NCBI GenBank assembly: GCA_011051925.1
Contig: DRKE01000183.1
Location: 1-22,119, forward strand
Origin: Deltaproteobacteria bacterium
GTDB taxonomy: Bacteria; Myxococcota_A; UBA9160; UBA4427
Direction: 5' to 3'
DNA: 22,119 bases
In this document: in pieces, positions 8,833-15,923 of the stretch
How positions within the stretch are numbered: position 1 is the first letter of the stretch
Layout: every line of letters begins with the position of its first letter
Notes under the pieces: generated by a model
Seen by the model: the letters and a program-made list of their open reading frames with translations, nothing else
What the model was told of the DNA's origin: nothing
Databases searched by the model: none
Program-made: the position numbers and the translations under genes

Positions 8833-10173
8833 CTAGGCCGCTCCCGGGCTCACGGCCTCTTCGCTCGGCAGGCCGTACTGGATGAAGTTCAGGATGTAGA
8901 GACCGATGCCGACCGAGAGCAGGCACGCCGCCAGGATCAACCCGAAGAAATGGATCTCGATCGCCTTCTGGGCCTCGAGGAAGTCCATTCCCGACTTTCG
9001 TTCGAGGTAGACCTGCGCCACACCCGCGACCGCGAAGGCCCCGGTCATGCCCATCATGCCCACGTTGGAAACCCAGAACGCCCACTCCGGAATCCAGTGG
9101 TCATAGAGCTTGCGTCCCGTCATCCGCGGCATGGCGTAGGCGATCATGGCCATCACGACCATGGCGTAGGCACCCCAGAAGGCCATGTGTCCATGCATCG
9201 CGGTGACGAGCGTGCCGTGGGTCCAGAGATTCACCTGCGGCAGGGTGTGGGCGAAGCCCAGGAATCCGGCACCGACGAACGACATCACGCCGCAGCCCAC
9301 GGTCCAGAAGAGGGCGATCCGATTCGGATGTTTCATGCCACCGGCACGGGCCATGCCCACAGCGTAGAGGGCCATCCCGAGAAAGGCGAGGGGTTCCATC
9401 GCGGAGAAGATCCCTCCGATCCAGAGCCAGTAGTCGGGTGTCCCGATGTAGTAGTAGTGGTGGCCCGTCCCCAGGATCCCGGAGAGGAAGGTGAAGCCGA
9501 CGATGACATAGAGCCATTTCTCGATGACCTCACGATCGACCCCGGTCAGCTTGATGAGCAGATAGGACATGATGCCGCCCATGATCAATTCCCAGACGCC
9601 TTCGACCCACAGATGGACGACCCACCATCGGAAGTAGGAGTCGAGTACCTGGCTGTCGAAGGTGATCATGCCCGGGAGATAGAGGAGCGCGGCCGCGGTC
9701 AGCCCGACGAAGAGGACGATGCTCGTCGTCGTGAAGCGTTTCCCGTTCCAGATCGTCATGCCGATGTTGAAGATGAAGAGCAGGACGTCGATGACGACCA
9801 GGTAGTCGAGCTCCCGTGGAATCTCGAGGAATTTCCGGCCCTCCCACCAGCCGAACTGGAAACCGATGATGGCGATCACCCCGACGATGTTCAGGGCGGC
9901 CCATTGGACGATCGCGAGTTTCTCGGAGTAGATCTCGCGATTCGCTTCATCGGGAATCATGTAGTAGGCCGCGCCCATGAAGCCCGAGAGCAGCCAGACG
10001 ACGAGGAGGTTCAGATGCGTCGAGCGGGCGGCATTGAATGGGATGATGTCGTGCAGACCGTCGAAGCCCAGATGGGCGAACGCCATGATGAAGCCGAAGA
10101 GGATCTGCAGCGTGAAGAGCAGCATCGAAGTGGCGAAGAAGAGATAGGCGACACGTTGGGATCGGAATTTCAT
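8833..10173 (-). CDS. norB: Nitric oxide reductase catalytic subunit NorB (cNOR)
   Basis: 446 aa, twelve-helix heme-copper-oxidase-like protein that reduces two NO to N2O at a heme b3/FeB centre. All ligands are present: H53 and H329 for low-spin heme b, H327 for heme b3, and H187, H238 and H239 for FeB. E191 and E260 sit where Glu211 and Glu280 of the Pseudomonas enzyme lie (constant offset of 20). Motifs include VVHLWVEGVWELIMGG, GTGHHYYYIG, FSAMEP and MHGHMAFWGAYA. There is no fused quinol-oxidising N-terminus, so it is a cNOR and not a qNOR. The ATG at 10173 is 11 bases after the norC stop. A longer in-frame start would overlap norC and is rejected. It needs NorC as electron donor subunit and NorQD for maturation. 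Confidence 0.97.
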   Translation of the reverse strand: MKFRSQRVAYLFFATSMLLFTLQILFGFIMAFAHLGFDGLHDIIPFNAARSTHLNLLVVWLLSGFMGAAYYMIPDEANREIYSEKLAIVQWAALNIVGVIAIIGFQFGWWEGRKFLEIPRELDYLVVIDVLLFIFNIGMTIWNGKRFTTTSIVLFVGLTAAALLYLPGMITFDSQVLDSYFRWWVVHLWVEGVWELIMGGIMSYLLIKLTGVDREVIEKWLYVIVGFTFLSGILGTGHHYYYIGTPDYWLWIGGIFSAMEPLAFLGMALYAVGMARAGGMKHPNRIALFWTVGCGVMSFVGAGFLGFAHTLPQVNLWTHGTLVTAMHGHMAFWGAYAMVVMAMIAYAMPRMTGRKLYDHWIPEWAFWVSNVGMMGMTGAFAVAGVAQVYLERKSGMDFLEAQKAIEIHFFGLILAACLLSVGIGLYILNFIQYGLPSEEAVSPGAA

Positions 10174-10184
10174 GATCGGGACCT

Positions 10185-10877
10185 CTACTTCAGGCTCGCG
10201 AGCCAGGAGACGAGCTCGGAGCGGGTGGCATCGGGAAGATGGAGATTGGGCATGGCGGTGCCGGGTTTCACGGCCGGAGGATCCTCGAGCCAACGATCGA
10301 GTTCGGCTGCCGTCAGGCGGTTTCCGACGCCATCGAGGGCCGGCCCGACCGAACCGCCCGCGCCTCCGACGGAATGGCAGGCCACGCAGATCGTGTCGAA
10401 GTAGGCGGGGCGGGCCGCTGTCGACGCCGAGGTCGAACGACTCGCGACGACGGTCGCCGGAGCGAGATCGGGTTGGGGCGGAAATCCATTGGTGTCGATC
10501 CGGCCGATCCATTCGAGGAAGGCGACGAGGTCCTGGATCTCCTCGGGGCTGAAGTCGTATTGGACCATCCTGCGTTGGCCCGGAAACATGGCGGCCGGAT
10601 CCCGAAGGAAGACGGCGATCCATTCCTTTCCACGTCTCTCGACGACGCGGGTGAGTTCAGGCGCGTAGTAGGCCCCCTCGCCCAGGATCGTGTGACAGCC
10701 CATGCAGTTGTTGCGGTCCCAGATGTGTTTCCCGCGAACGACGGCCGCGGTCATCTGGTCCTGATTCTGGCGAGCGGGGATTTCGCGCAGCGAGTCCACC
10801 GTGAGGAAGATGAAGATCGCGCCGAAAAAGGCCGTGCCCCCCACGAAAAACCATCGCGCCTGGGACTTGGACAGCAT
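10185..10877 (-). CDS. norC: Nitric oxide reductase subunit NorC with extra C-terminal cytochrome c domain
   Basis: 230 aa, against ~146-150 for usual NorC. Residues 1-135 are a standard NorC: membrane anchor (~9-27), AAVVRGKHIWDRNNCMGCH (heme c at C58/C61/H62), GEGAYYAPEL, M104 as the likely axial Met, and the IDTNGFPP end. A ~20-residue linker rich in Ala, Ser and Thr leads to a second cytochrome c domain: CVACH (164-168), GSVGPALDGVGNRL, and M209 in GTAMPNLH as probable axial ligand. The ATG at 10877 has GGGAGGG about 5 bases upstream. The fused domain may accept electrons from a periplasmic donor and pass them to the canonical NorC heme; that is inference. A candidate sigma-54 promoter lies 44-59 bases upstream of the start codon. 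Confidence 0.95.
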   Translation of the reverse strand: MLSKSQARWFFVGGTAFFGAIFIFLTVDSLREIPARQNQDQMTAAVVRGKHIWDRNNCMGCHTILGEGAYYAPELTRVVERRGKEWIAVFLRDPAAMFPGQRRMVQYDFSPEEIQDLVAFLEWIGRIDTNGFPPQPDLAPATVVASRSTSASTAARPAYFDTICVACHSVGGAGGSVGPALDGVGNRLTAAELDRWLEDPPAVKPGTAMPNLHLPDATRSELVSWLASLK

Positions 10878-10920
10878 GAGACCCTCCCTTCGCCCAACAT
10901 CGGGCGACGCGGAAGACATC

Positions 10921-10936
10921 TGCAAGTCGAAGGCCA
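10921..10936 (-). promoter_or_regulatory. Candidate sigma-54 (-24/-12) promoter for norCBQD
   Basis: The minus strand reads TGGC, 7 bases, TTGCA. This matches the GG/GC spacing of the RpoN consensus (TGGCACG-N4-TTGCW), though the ACG of the -24 box is not kept. The implied transcript start is ~33 bases before the norC ATG. NO reductase genes are often activated by the sigma-54-dependent NO sensor NorR. I found no GT-N7-AC NorR-type site in the ~120 bases upstream, so the activator is unproven. Confidence 0.45.
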
Positions 10937-11036
10937 AGGCCGATCGCCCTCGACGGCAGACTGGATCGCAGCTCGCGACATCCTAGGCCGGGGGAGCTGT
11001 CTAGAGAATGCACGTTATGTGGCAAAATGCGACGCC
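10937..11036. other. Remainder of norF-norC intergenic region
   Basis: Part of a 159-base gap, the largest inside the nor cluster. It holds an AT-richer patch around 11003-11027. I looked for an FNR/NNR-type box (TTGAT-N4-ATCAA) and found none. It probably separates norEF (read through from upstream) from norCBQD (own promoter). Confidence 0.4.
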
Positions 11037-11318
11037 TCAGGCGAAGAGGGCGACGAGCAGGCCTGTGAGGAGCAGGAGGTAGGCACTCATCGCGACGGCC
11101 CAGACGCGGGGTGCGTCCATCAGTTCCATGTAGACGGCTCCGATCAGATGGGCCTTGATCACCGCAATCCCGAGCACGAGGGTCGCGGTCGCCGCACGTG
11201 GTCCGTTCCCGTCGGCCTCGGCGATCCGGAAGCTCGCGAAGGTCAGCACGATCAGGATGATCCAGCAGAGCAGCAGGAGACCGACCCCGCGGCGTTTTCC
11301 GGATTCGCGCACGTTCAT
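11037..11318 (-). CDS. norF: NorF, small membrane protein (cytochrome oxidase subunit IV-like)
   Basis: 93 aa with three hydrophobic segments (GVGLLLLCWIILIVLTFASF, ATLVLGIAVIKAHLIGAVYM, WAVAMSAYLLLLTGLLVALF). The middle one carries the IKAHLIGAVYMELM motif of the prokaryotic COX4/NorF family. NorF is an accessory membrane protein found with NorE and needed for full NO reductase activity in some denitrifiers. The ATG at 11318 overlaps the norE stop as ATGA. Longer in-frame starts upstream would lie inside norE. Confidence 0.88.
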   Translation of the reverse strand: MNVRESGKRRGVGLLLLCWIILIVLTFASFRIAEADGNGPRAATATLVLGIAVIKAHLIGAVYMELMDAPRVWAVAMSAYLLLLTGLLVALFA

Positions 11319-11887
11319 CTCGCCAGATAGATGAGGGGAAAGAGGAAGACCCAGATGAGATCGACGAGATGCCAGAAGACGGCCACGGCCTCGACGGTCG
11401 AAGGGGCGTCCGGTCCGTAGGCGCCTCGCTTCGCCTGCCATGCGGTACCGAGCAGGAAACCGGTCCCCGCGAGTACGTGCAGGAAATGCAGGCCGGTCAC
11501 GAAGAGATAGAAGAACCAGAACGTATTCGTCGAAAGCGAGATGCCGGCCGCGAAGACTTCCGAATACTCATGGGACTTGATCACCATGAAGAGGATGCCC
11601 GCCAATGCCGCCGCGACGAAGAAGCCCGCGGTTCGCCGCGGCGCGTCCGCCCGGTTCGCCAGGACTCCGCGAGCCGCCAGCCAGCCTCCGCTCAGCAGGA
11701 CGACCGTGTTGATCGCGCCCGAGAGCGGGTGTAGCTGCTCCTGCCCGGCCAGGAAGAGGGCGGGGTCGGAACGCCGGGACGCGGCAAAGCCCACGAAGAA
11801 GAGCCCGAAGGTCAGCAACTCGATCGCGACGAAGAGCCAGATGACCGTGCCGCCCGGGAGTTCGCGCGCTGGATCGCGGGTCGCCAT
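11315..11887 (-). CDS. norE: NorE, cytochrome c oxidase subunit III-like protein
   Basis: 190 aa with five hydrophobic helices. It has the COX3-family pattern: WLFVAIELLTFGLFFVGF, IKSHEYSEVF, NTFWFFYLFVTGLHFLHVLAG and VAVFWHLVDLIWVFLFPLIYL. Short subunit III homologues next to norF are NorE, an accessory factor of the cNOR system, not part of a terminal oxidase; no oxidase subunit I or II gene is present. The ATG at 11887 is only 2 bases after the stop of the FAD oxidoreductase gene, so norEF appears cotranscribed with the metabolic genes upstream. Confidence 0.92.
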   Translation of the reverse strand: MATRDPARELPGGTVIWLFVAIELLTFGLFFVGFAASRRSDPALFLAGQEQLHPLSGAINTVVLLSGGWLAARGVLANRADAPRRTAGFFVAAALAGILFMVIKSHEYSEVFAAGISLSTNTFWFFYLFVTGLHFLHVLAGTGFLLGTAWQAKRGAYGPDAPSTVEAVAVFWHLVDLIWVFLFPLIYLAR

Positions 11888-11889
11888 CG

Positions 11890-13020
11890 TCAGCCGCGGC
11901 GGAGGCGGGCGGGCGAGAGCATCTCGGCCGTCAGCCCGGTCTTCGACAGATCATCGGGCAGGACTCCGTTCACGATCAGGCCGGCTGCTGCCCGAGCGGC
12001 CGCGGGAGAGGTCATGATGCCGAAGCCCCCCTGACCGGCGAGCCAGAAGAATCCCTCGCATTCGGGCTCCATCCCGATGACGGGCGACCGGTCGGCCACG
12101 AAGCTTCGCAGGCCGGCCCAGCGATTCCGGATATGCCGGATCTCGAGGGTCGTCGCCCGCTGGACGGCGTCGGCTGCGAGCGCGACGTCGTAGTCGTCGG
12201 GGCTGGCGTCGCAGGGAGGCGAGGGGGTCTCGTCGCAGGGCGACGCGAGCAGTTGGGCCCCTTCCGGCTTGAAGTAGAAATCCTCGTCCGCATCCATCAC
12301 GAGCGGCCAGGTTCGTGTATCCACGCCGGGGGGACCGTCGAACGTGATCGCCGTCCGCCGCAAGGGGCGCAATCCGATCGATCGGGCTCCCGCGAGTCGA
12401 CCGACCTCGTCGCACCATGCGCCCGCGGCGTTCACGATGACCCGGGCACGGAGCATCCGACCTCCGGCATCCACTTCCCAGGAATCGCCCTTGCGCTCGA
12501 GTCGTTCCACGCCGGACTTCGTCTCGACCCTTCCCCCGAGTCGGCGAAACGCGCGGAGAAAGGATTCGAGCAGACCGGCGACGTCGATATGGAGCGCGCT
12601 CGGCTCGACGATGGCGCCCGCGACGTATTCCTCGCGCAGGACGGGACAGAGTTTCCGGGCCTCTGCAAGGGTAACGGGCTCCATCCCGGCTCCGGCTTCG
12701 CGCCCGGTGCGCAGTGCCTTCTCGAGGCTTTCGCGCTGGTCGTCCCGGCCGATCCAGAGAACCGCATTCGGGGTCACGAGGGGGGCTTCGGTGAAACCCT
12801 CGGGCGGCGTCTCGAAGAACGAGCGGCCGGCGCGGGTCAGCTTGCCGACCACGGGCCCGGCATAGCTGTCGACGAGGAAGGCCGCGGAGCGTCCCGTCGT
12901 GTGATGACCCGGAAGCGGTTCGCGCTCGAGCAGCAGGGTCGATCCGCTTCGCTGGAGTTCCCAAGCGACGGATGCACCTGCGATGCCTCCACCGATCACG
13001 ATGAAATCGAAATGGTTCAT
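11890..13020 (-). CDS. DauA-like FAD-dependent D-amino-acid dehydrogenase
   Basis: 376 aa DAO-family flavoprotein. The N-terminal Rossmann motif is VIGGGIAGAS (8-17), followed by LEREPLPGHHTTGRSAA. The whole protein follows the layout of Pseudomonas D-arginine dehydrogenase DauA: NAAGAWCDEVGRLAG, LRPLRRTAITF, EDFYFKPEG, WAGLRSFVADRSPVIG, FWLAGQGGFGI and a C-terminal EMLSPARLRRG. Equivalents of the DauA substrate residues Y53, R222, Y249, R305 and Q336 appear kept. The positions of H48 and of E87, which binds the guanidinium, are Phe48 and Val87. The substrate is therefore probably not D-arginine; another, more hydrophobic D-amino or imino acid is my inference. The ATG overlaps the M81 peptidase stop as ATGA, and norE starts 2 bases after this gene's stop. 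Confidence 0.88.
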   Translation of the reverse strand: MNHFDFIVIGGGIAGASVAWELQRSGSTLLLEREPLPGHHTTGRSAAFLVDSYAGPVVGKLTRAGRSFFETPPEGFTEAPLVTPNAVLWIGRDDQRESLEKALRTGREAGAGMEPVTLAEARKLCPVLREEYVAGAIVEPSALHIDVAGLLESFLRAFRRLGGRVETKSGVERLERKGDSWEVDAGGRMLRARVIVNAAGAWCDEVGRLAGARSIGLRPLRRTAITFDGPPGVDTRTWPLVMDADEDFYFKPEGAQLLASPCDETPSPPCDASPDDYDVALAADAVQRATTLEIRHIRNRWAGLRSFVADRSPVIGMEPECEGFFWLAGQGGFGIMTSPAAARAAAGLIVNGVLPDDLSKTGLTAEMLSPARLRRG

Positions 13021-14582
13021 CGTTCGACGTCTCCTGCCCTTTCGAAGGGCTGCTCCGTGAAGGGCCACAGATTCTCCGTGTCCGCGCGGACGAGCGGGAT
13101 CTTCAGCATGTCCCCCGGAAGGGCGCCCTTGTCTCCGGCGTAGAGAACGCGTTTGCTGATCGGAGCGAAACCGGCGTGGAAATGCTGTGTCGACTTGACG
13201 ACGAGGATGTGTTTCTTCTCGGGGTCGATCCCGACCGCGGAGAAGAGGGATGGGGAGAATCCCTGGCCGCGGCGTTCGGTCAGTACGAGGTCGATTCCCT
13301 CTTCGAGACCGCGCCCGGGAGGAGCGATCTTGCTGCCGGTCGATCCTTCGCCGGCCTCGGGGCCGCCCGCGGCGACGGGACGGACCCGGATGCCGACCGC
13401 GGCGCCGAGCGGGACGTCGACGCCGCCGAGGGAATTCTCGAGACGCTCGACGAGTCCAAGAACCTCGGCCTCGACGTCGACCGGATCGCCCGAGGTCGGG
13501 CCGAGCTTGCCGCCGACCCGGAGCAGGAGCCGGGCTCCCACGCCGGCGTCCTGGCAGAGCCCGACAGCAACAGGATCCCAGAAGGGACCGATGGCCGCAT
13601 TCCCGATTCCGCGATCGAGCATGGCGCCCAGAACGAAAGTGGAATCGCTCGGAGCGCCGCCGCCGGCATTGTCGCCGGTATCAGCGATCGTGATCGGCCC
13701 TTCGAGGGCGCCGATCGCCTCGTCGAGGCATTCGTCGAGGGTTCGGGTCGGGACGTGGACCTCGTGTCGCATCGAGAAGAAGCGCCGCGCCATCTCCTCC
13801 GCCAGCCGATCGCCGAGCGCTGCATCGTCGTCGGTCACCACCACCATGTGCGAACCCATCGAGGGCACGTCGCCGTAGGGAAAGCCGTGTCCGAGCCAGA
13901 CATTGAGGATCTCGTCGCGCCTCTCGAGCTCCGTGAACTCGTCGACGAAACTTCGAAGGGGTTCGCGGGTCGTGGGAAAGAGGCCCGTCATCCGGCACGG
14001 GAAGGTCGACATCACGGGTTTCACCCGACCCTCGGCCGTATCGGCCAGGATCGTGAACAGGTCGAGCATGCGTTTCAGCACGTCGACATGGGGATATTCC
14101 TTGTACCCGACGAGGACGGTGGCCCGTGCGAGCATCTCTTCGGTCAGATGGCAGTGCAGATCGAGTTCCGCACCGACGGGGATCGCGGGTCCCACCTGCG
14201 AGCGCACGCGCCGCAACAGGTCTCCTTCGCAGTCATCGATCCCGTCCGCCACCATCGCGCCATGCAGCATGAGCAGGACGGCGTCGACCGGCATCGCCGC
14301 TTCGAGGTCCGCGAGGAGTTCGTCCCGGAGTTCTTCGTAGAAAGCGCGCGGCGTGATCCCGGCGGGTTGCGCGAAGGCGAAGAGTCCCTCTGCAACCTCC
14401 CAGCCACGCTCCTTCGACCGTTTCCCGATCATCGCCCGAGCCATCTCGAGCATGGGCGGAACCTCCGCGGGGGGATCGGATCGACGCACGAGCATCATGT
14501 CCCGCCAGACGTTGGGACCCGTCGGGATCGGGGAGAAGGTATTCGTCTCGGTCGACAGCATGGCGATGAACACGTGCTTCAT
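13017..14582 (-). CDS. M81-family metallopeptidase (microcystinase C/MlrC-like)
   Basis: 521 aa, full length for the MlrC family of zinc hydrolases, named for linear microcystin degradation but mostly of unknown substrate. It has the N-terminal FIAMLSTETNTFSP signature, LLMLHGAMVADGIDD (~103-117), the metal-binding ELDLHCHLT (D141, H143, H145), SHMVVVTDD, ITIADTGDNAGGGAPSDST in the C-terminal half, and KSTQHFHAGFAP near the end. Homologues often sit with oxidoreductases and transporters for small amino compounds. Here the next gene is a D-amino-acid dehydrogenase and the previous one an alpha/beta hydrolase. The ATG at 14582 is 10 bases after the hydrolase stop. The natural substrate cannot be told from the sequence. 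Confidence 0.92.
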   Translation of the reverse strand: MKHVFIAMLSTETNTFSPIPTGPNVWRDMMLVRRSDPPAEVPPMLEMARAMIGKRSKERGWEVAEGLFAFAQPAGITPRAFYEELRDELLADLEAAMPVDAVLLMLHGAMVADGIDDCEGDLLRRVRSQVGPAIPVGAELDLHCHLTEEMLARATVLVGYKEYPHVDVLKRMLDLFTILADTAEGRVKPVMSTFPCRMTGLFPTTREPLRSFVDEFTELERRDEILNVWLGHGFPYGDVPSMGSHMVVVTDDDAALGDRLAEEMARRFFSMRHEVHVPTRTLDECLDEAIGALEGPITIADTGDNAGGGAPSDSTFVLGAMLDRGIGNAAIGPFWDPVAVGLCQDAGVGARLLLRVGGKLGPTSGDPVDVEAEVLGLVERLENSLGGVDVPLGAAVGIRVRPVAAGGPEAGEGSTGSKIAPPGRGLEEGIDLVLTERRGQGFSPSLFSAVGIDPEKKHILVVKSTQHFHAGFAPISKRVLYAGDKGALPGDMLKIPLVRADTENLWPFTEQPFERAGDVER

Positions 14583-14592
14583 CGTTTCTTCC

Positions 14593-15690
14593 TCATCCGG
14601 CTCGTCGCATCGTCGATCGGGTCGGCTCCAGGACCTTCTGGATCAGGGCTTCCTGATAGCGTTCCGGTTCCTCGAGATTGGGGCTGTGTGCCGACTCTTC
14701 GAACCAGACGATCTCCTTGTGGGGCGCCTCGAGGATCTCGAAGTAGCGCTCGACGAGCTCGAAGGGCGTATTGTAGTCATGCCGACCGGCGAAGAAATAG
14801 ACGGGAACCGCGATTCGTGGTGCATCGCGGATGAAATCGATCCCCGCCAGGTCATCCCAGGCCTGATCGATGGAGTTCATGGCGCAACCGTAGAACGAGA
14901 ATTTCTCGCGGAGCGTGTATTCGGGGCTCGAGATCAGGGCTCGCGCGAATCTCTCCATGCCGCCTCCGGCATGGAAATCTCCCCGGTAGTGTCCGAGCCA
15001 GGCCCGCTGGGTCATCAATTCCTCACGGTCGGCATAGGGGGGATGAATCCGGGACAGCTCCGTGAGCGCTTCCTCGTTTCCTTCGGCCTTCGCGTGGTCG
15101 ACGACATAGCGATAGGAGATCTCCTCGTTCTCCCGCATGTCGACCACCTGGCCCAGCCCGACATAGGCATGGAAGCGCTCGGGATGGCGCTCGACCGCGA
15201 GGATGCCGAGTGCGCTGCCCCAGGAATGACCGACCAGGTAGATCTTGTCGACGCCGAATCGCGCGCGCAGCAGATCGACCAGTTCGAGGGTGTCCGCGAG
15301 AATCCGTTCGAGGCGGATGCTCTCGTCCGGAACTGCGGGCGTACAGGACTTCCCGGCGCCCCGCTGGTCCCAGTGGACGACGACGAACTCCTCTTCCAGG
15401 CGAAGTCCGAAGTCGCGTGCAGCGGGCATTTCAGGAACGCCCGGACCGCCGTGCAGGAAGAGGAGGACGGGGTTCCCGCGATCCCGGCCGCGCAGGTAGA
15501 TCGACTGGCCTACGCCGCCGAGCTCGACGGTCTCGAGGGATTCGATTCCGTTCGGATCGTCGATCCGGGTCGAGTCGGCGATTCGCATCTCCGCGATCCG
15601 GATGACGACCAGAGCGGCGATGGTGAGGGCGACGGTCAGTCCCAGAAGGCCGATCAGGCCGCGTTTGAGCCATCCGAAGCGAATCCGCAT
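14593..15690 (-). CDS. Membrane-anchored alpha/beta hydrolase, proline iminopeptidase-like (S33)
   Basis: 365 aa. An N-terminal hydrophobic helix (~11-33) with positive residues before it suggests an uncleaved anchor that places the enzyme in the periplasm. The fold motifs are LFLHGGPGVPE (oxyanion hole, 80-84), VHWDQRGAGKS (108-115, typical of proline iminopeptidases), the nucleophile elbow VGHSWGS (S156), FAGRHDYNTP with the acid, and ESAHSPNLEEP with the catalytic His. S33 peptidases remove N-terminal Pro or related residues, though some relatives cleave esters or amides. I prefer the ATG at 15690 to one 63 bases upstream because it puts the basic residues directly before the helix. It heads a run of closely spaced genes reaching norF. 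Confidence 0.9.
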   Translation of the reverse strand: MRIRFGWLKRGLIGLLGLTVALTIAALVVIRIAEMRIADSTRIDDPNGIESLETVELGGVGQSIYLRGRDRGNPVLLFLHGGPGVPEMPAARDFGLRLEEEFVVVHWDQRGAGKSCTPAVPDESIRLERILADTLELVDLLRARFGVDKIYLVGHSWGSALGILAVERHPERFHAYVGLGQVVDMRENEEISYRYVVDHAKAEGNEEALTELSRIHPPYADREELMTQRAWLGHYRGDFHAGGGMERFARALISSPEYTLREKFSFYGCAMNSIDQAWDDLAGIDFIRDAPRIAVPVYFFAGRHDYNTPFELVERYFEILEAPHKEIVWFEESAHSPNLEEPERYQEALIQKVLEPTRSTMRRAG

Positions 15691-15794
15691 GGGGCATTTC
15701 CAATCGCAGAGAAAAGGTTGCACGGGGCCGCTCGGACGCCCTGGACGAGCCATCCGAGGAGTCCCTGGCCAGGATCCGGCCGGAGGCCGTCGCC

Positions 15795-15818
15795 ATTATG
15801 ACAGCCGTCGTCCGGGAT
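15795..15818 (-). promoter_or_regulatory. Extended -10 promoter-like motif, copy 2
   Basis: The minus strand reads TCCCGGAC, six bases, TGTCATAAT, the same blocks and spacing as at 3342-3365 (18 of 24 bases equal). It lies 105 bases before the alpha/beta hydrolase ATG, and copy 1 lies 95 bases before its gene. A weak TGGTAT hexamer lies 16 bases before CATAAT. It is the likely promoter of the hydrolase-M81-DauA-like-norEF unit. Confidence 0.5.
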
Positions 15819-15851
15819 ACCAGTTCCGCCCCGGCCTCGGGACGAATGAGC

Positions 15852-15873
15852 AGCGAGCTGGCAGCTCGTTTTT
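15852..15873 (+). terminator. Intrinsic terminator-like hairpin upstream of the secreted protein gene
   Basis: Plus strand: CGAGCT, loop GGC, AGCTCG, then TTTTT. AG before the stem can pair with the first two T's. It looks like a short rho-independent terminator. No plus-strand gene lies immediately upstream, so it may stop antisense transcription into the divergent region or act in the leader of the downstream gene. Confidence 0.4.
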
Positions 15874-15923
15874 CGCTTCCGAATCCATGATATGTTGACA
15901 GGGAGATGCGAGGAGATCACGGA

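Noticed and set aside
7825..10404. Plus-strand open frame of 859 codons
   Set aside because: Antisense to norQ, norB and norC, which have full family motifs and ligand residues on the minus strand.
8833..10623. Longer 596-aa version of NorB
   Set aside because: The extra ~150 residues overlap norC in another frame, are Arg- and Pro-rich, and do not match any NOR N-terminus. The ATG at 10173 gives the standard NorB start.
10878..11036. FNR/NNR/DNR box or NorR GT-N7-AC site upstream of norC
   Set aside because: I checked the minus strand of the gap and found no TTGAT-N4-ATCAA and no GT-N7-AC match. Near misses have the wrong spacing (11 bases).
11315..11887. norE as subunit III of an aa3-type cytochrome oxidase
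   Set aside because: No oxidase subunit I or II gene is present. The short length and coupling to norF beside norCBQD fit NorE better.
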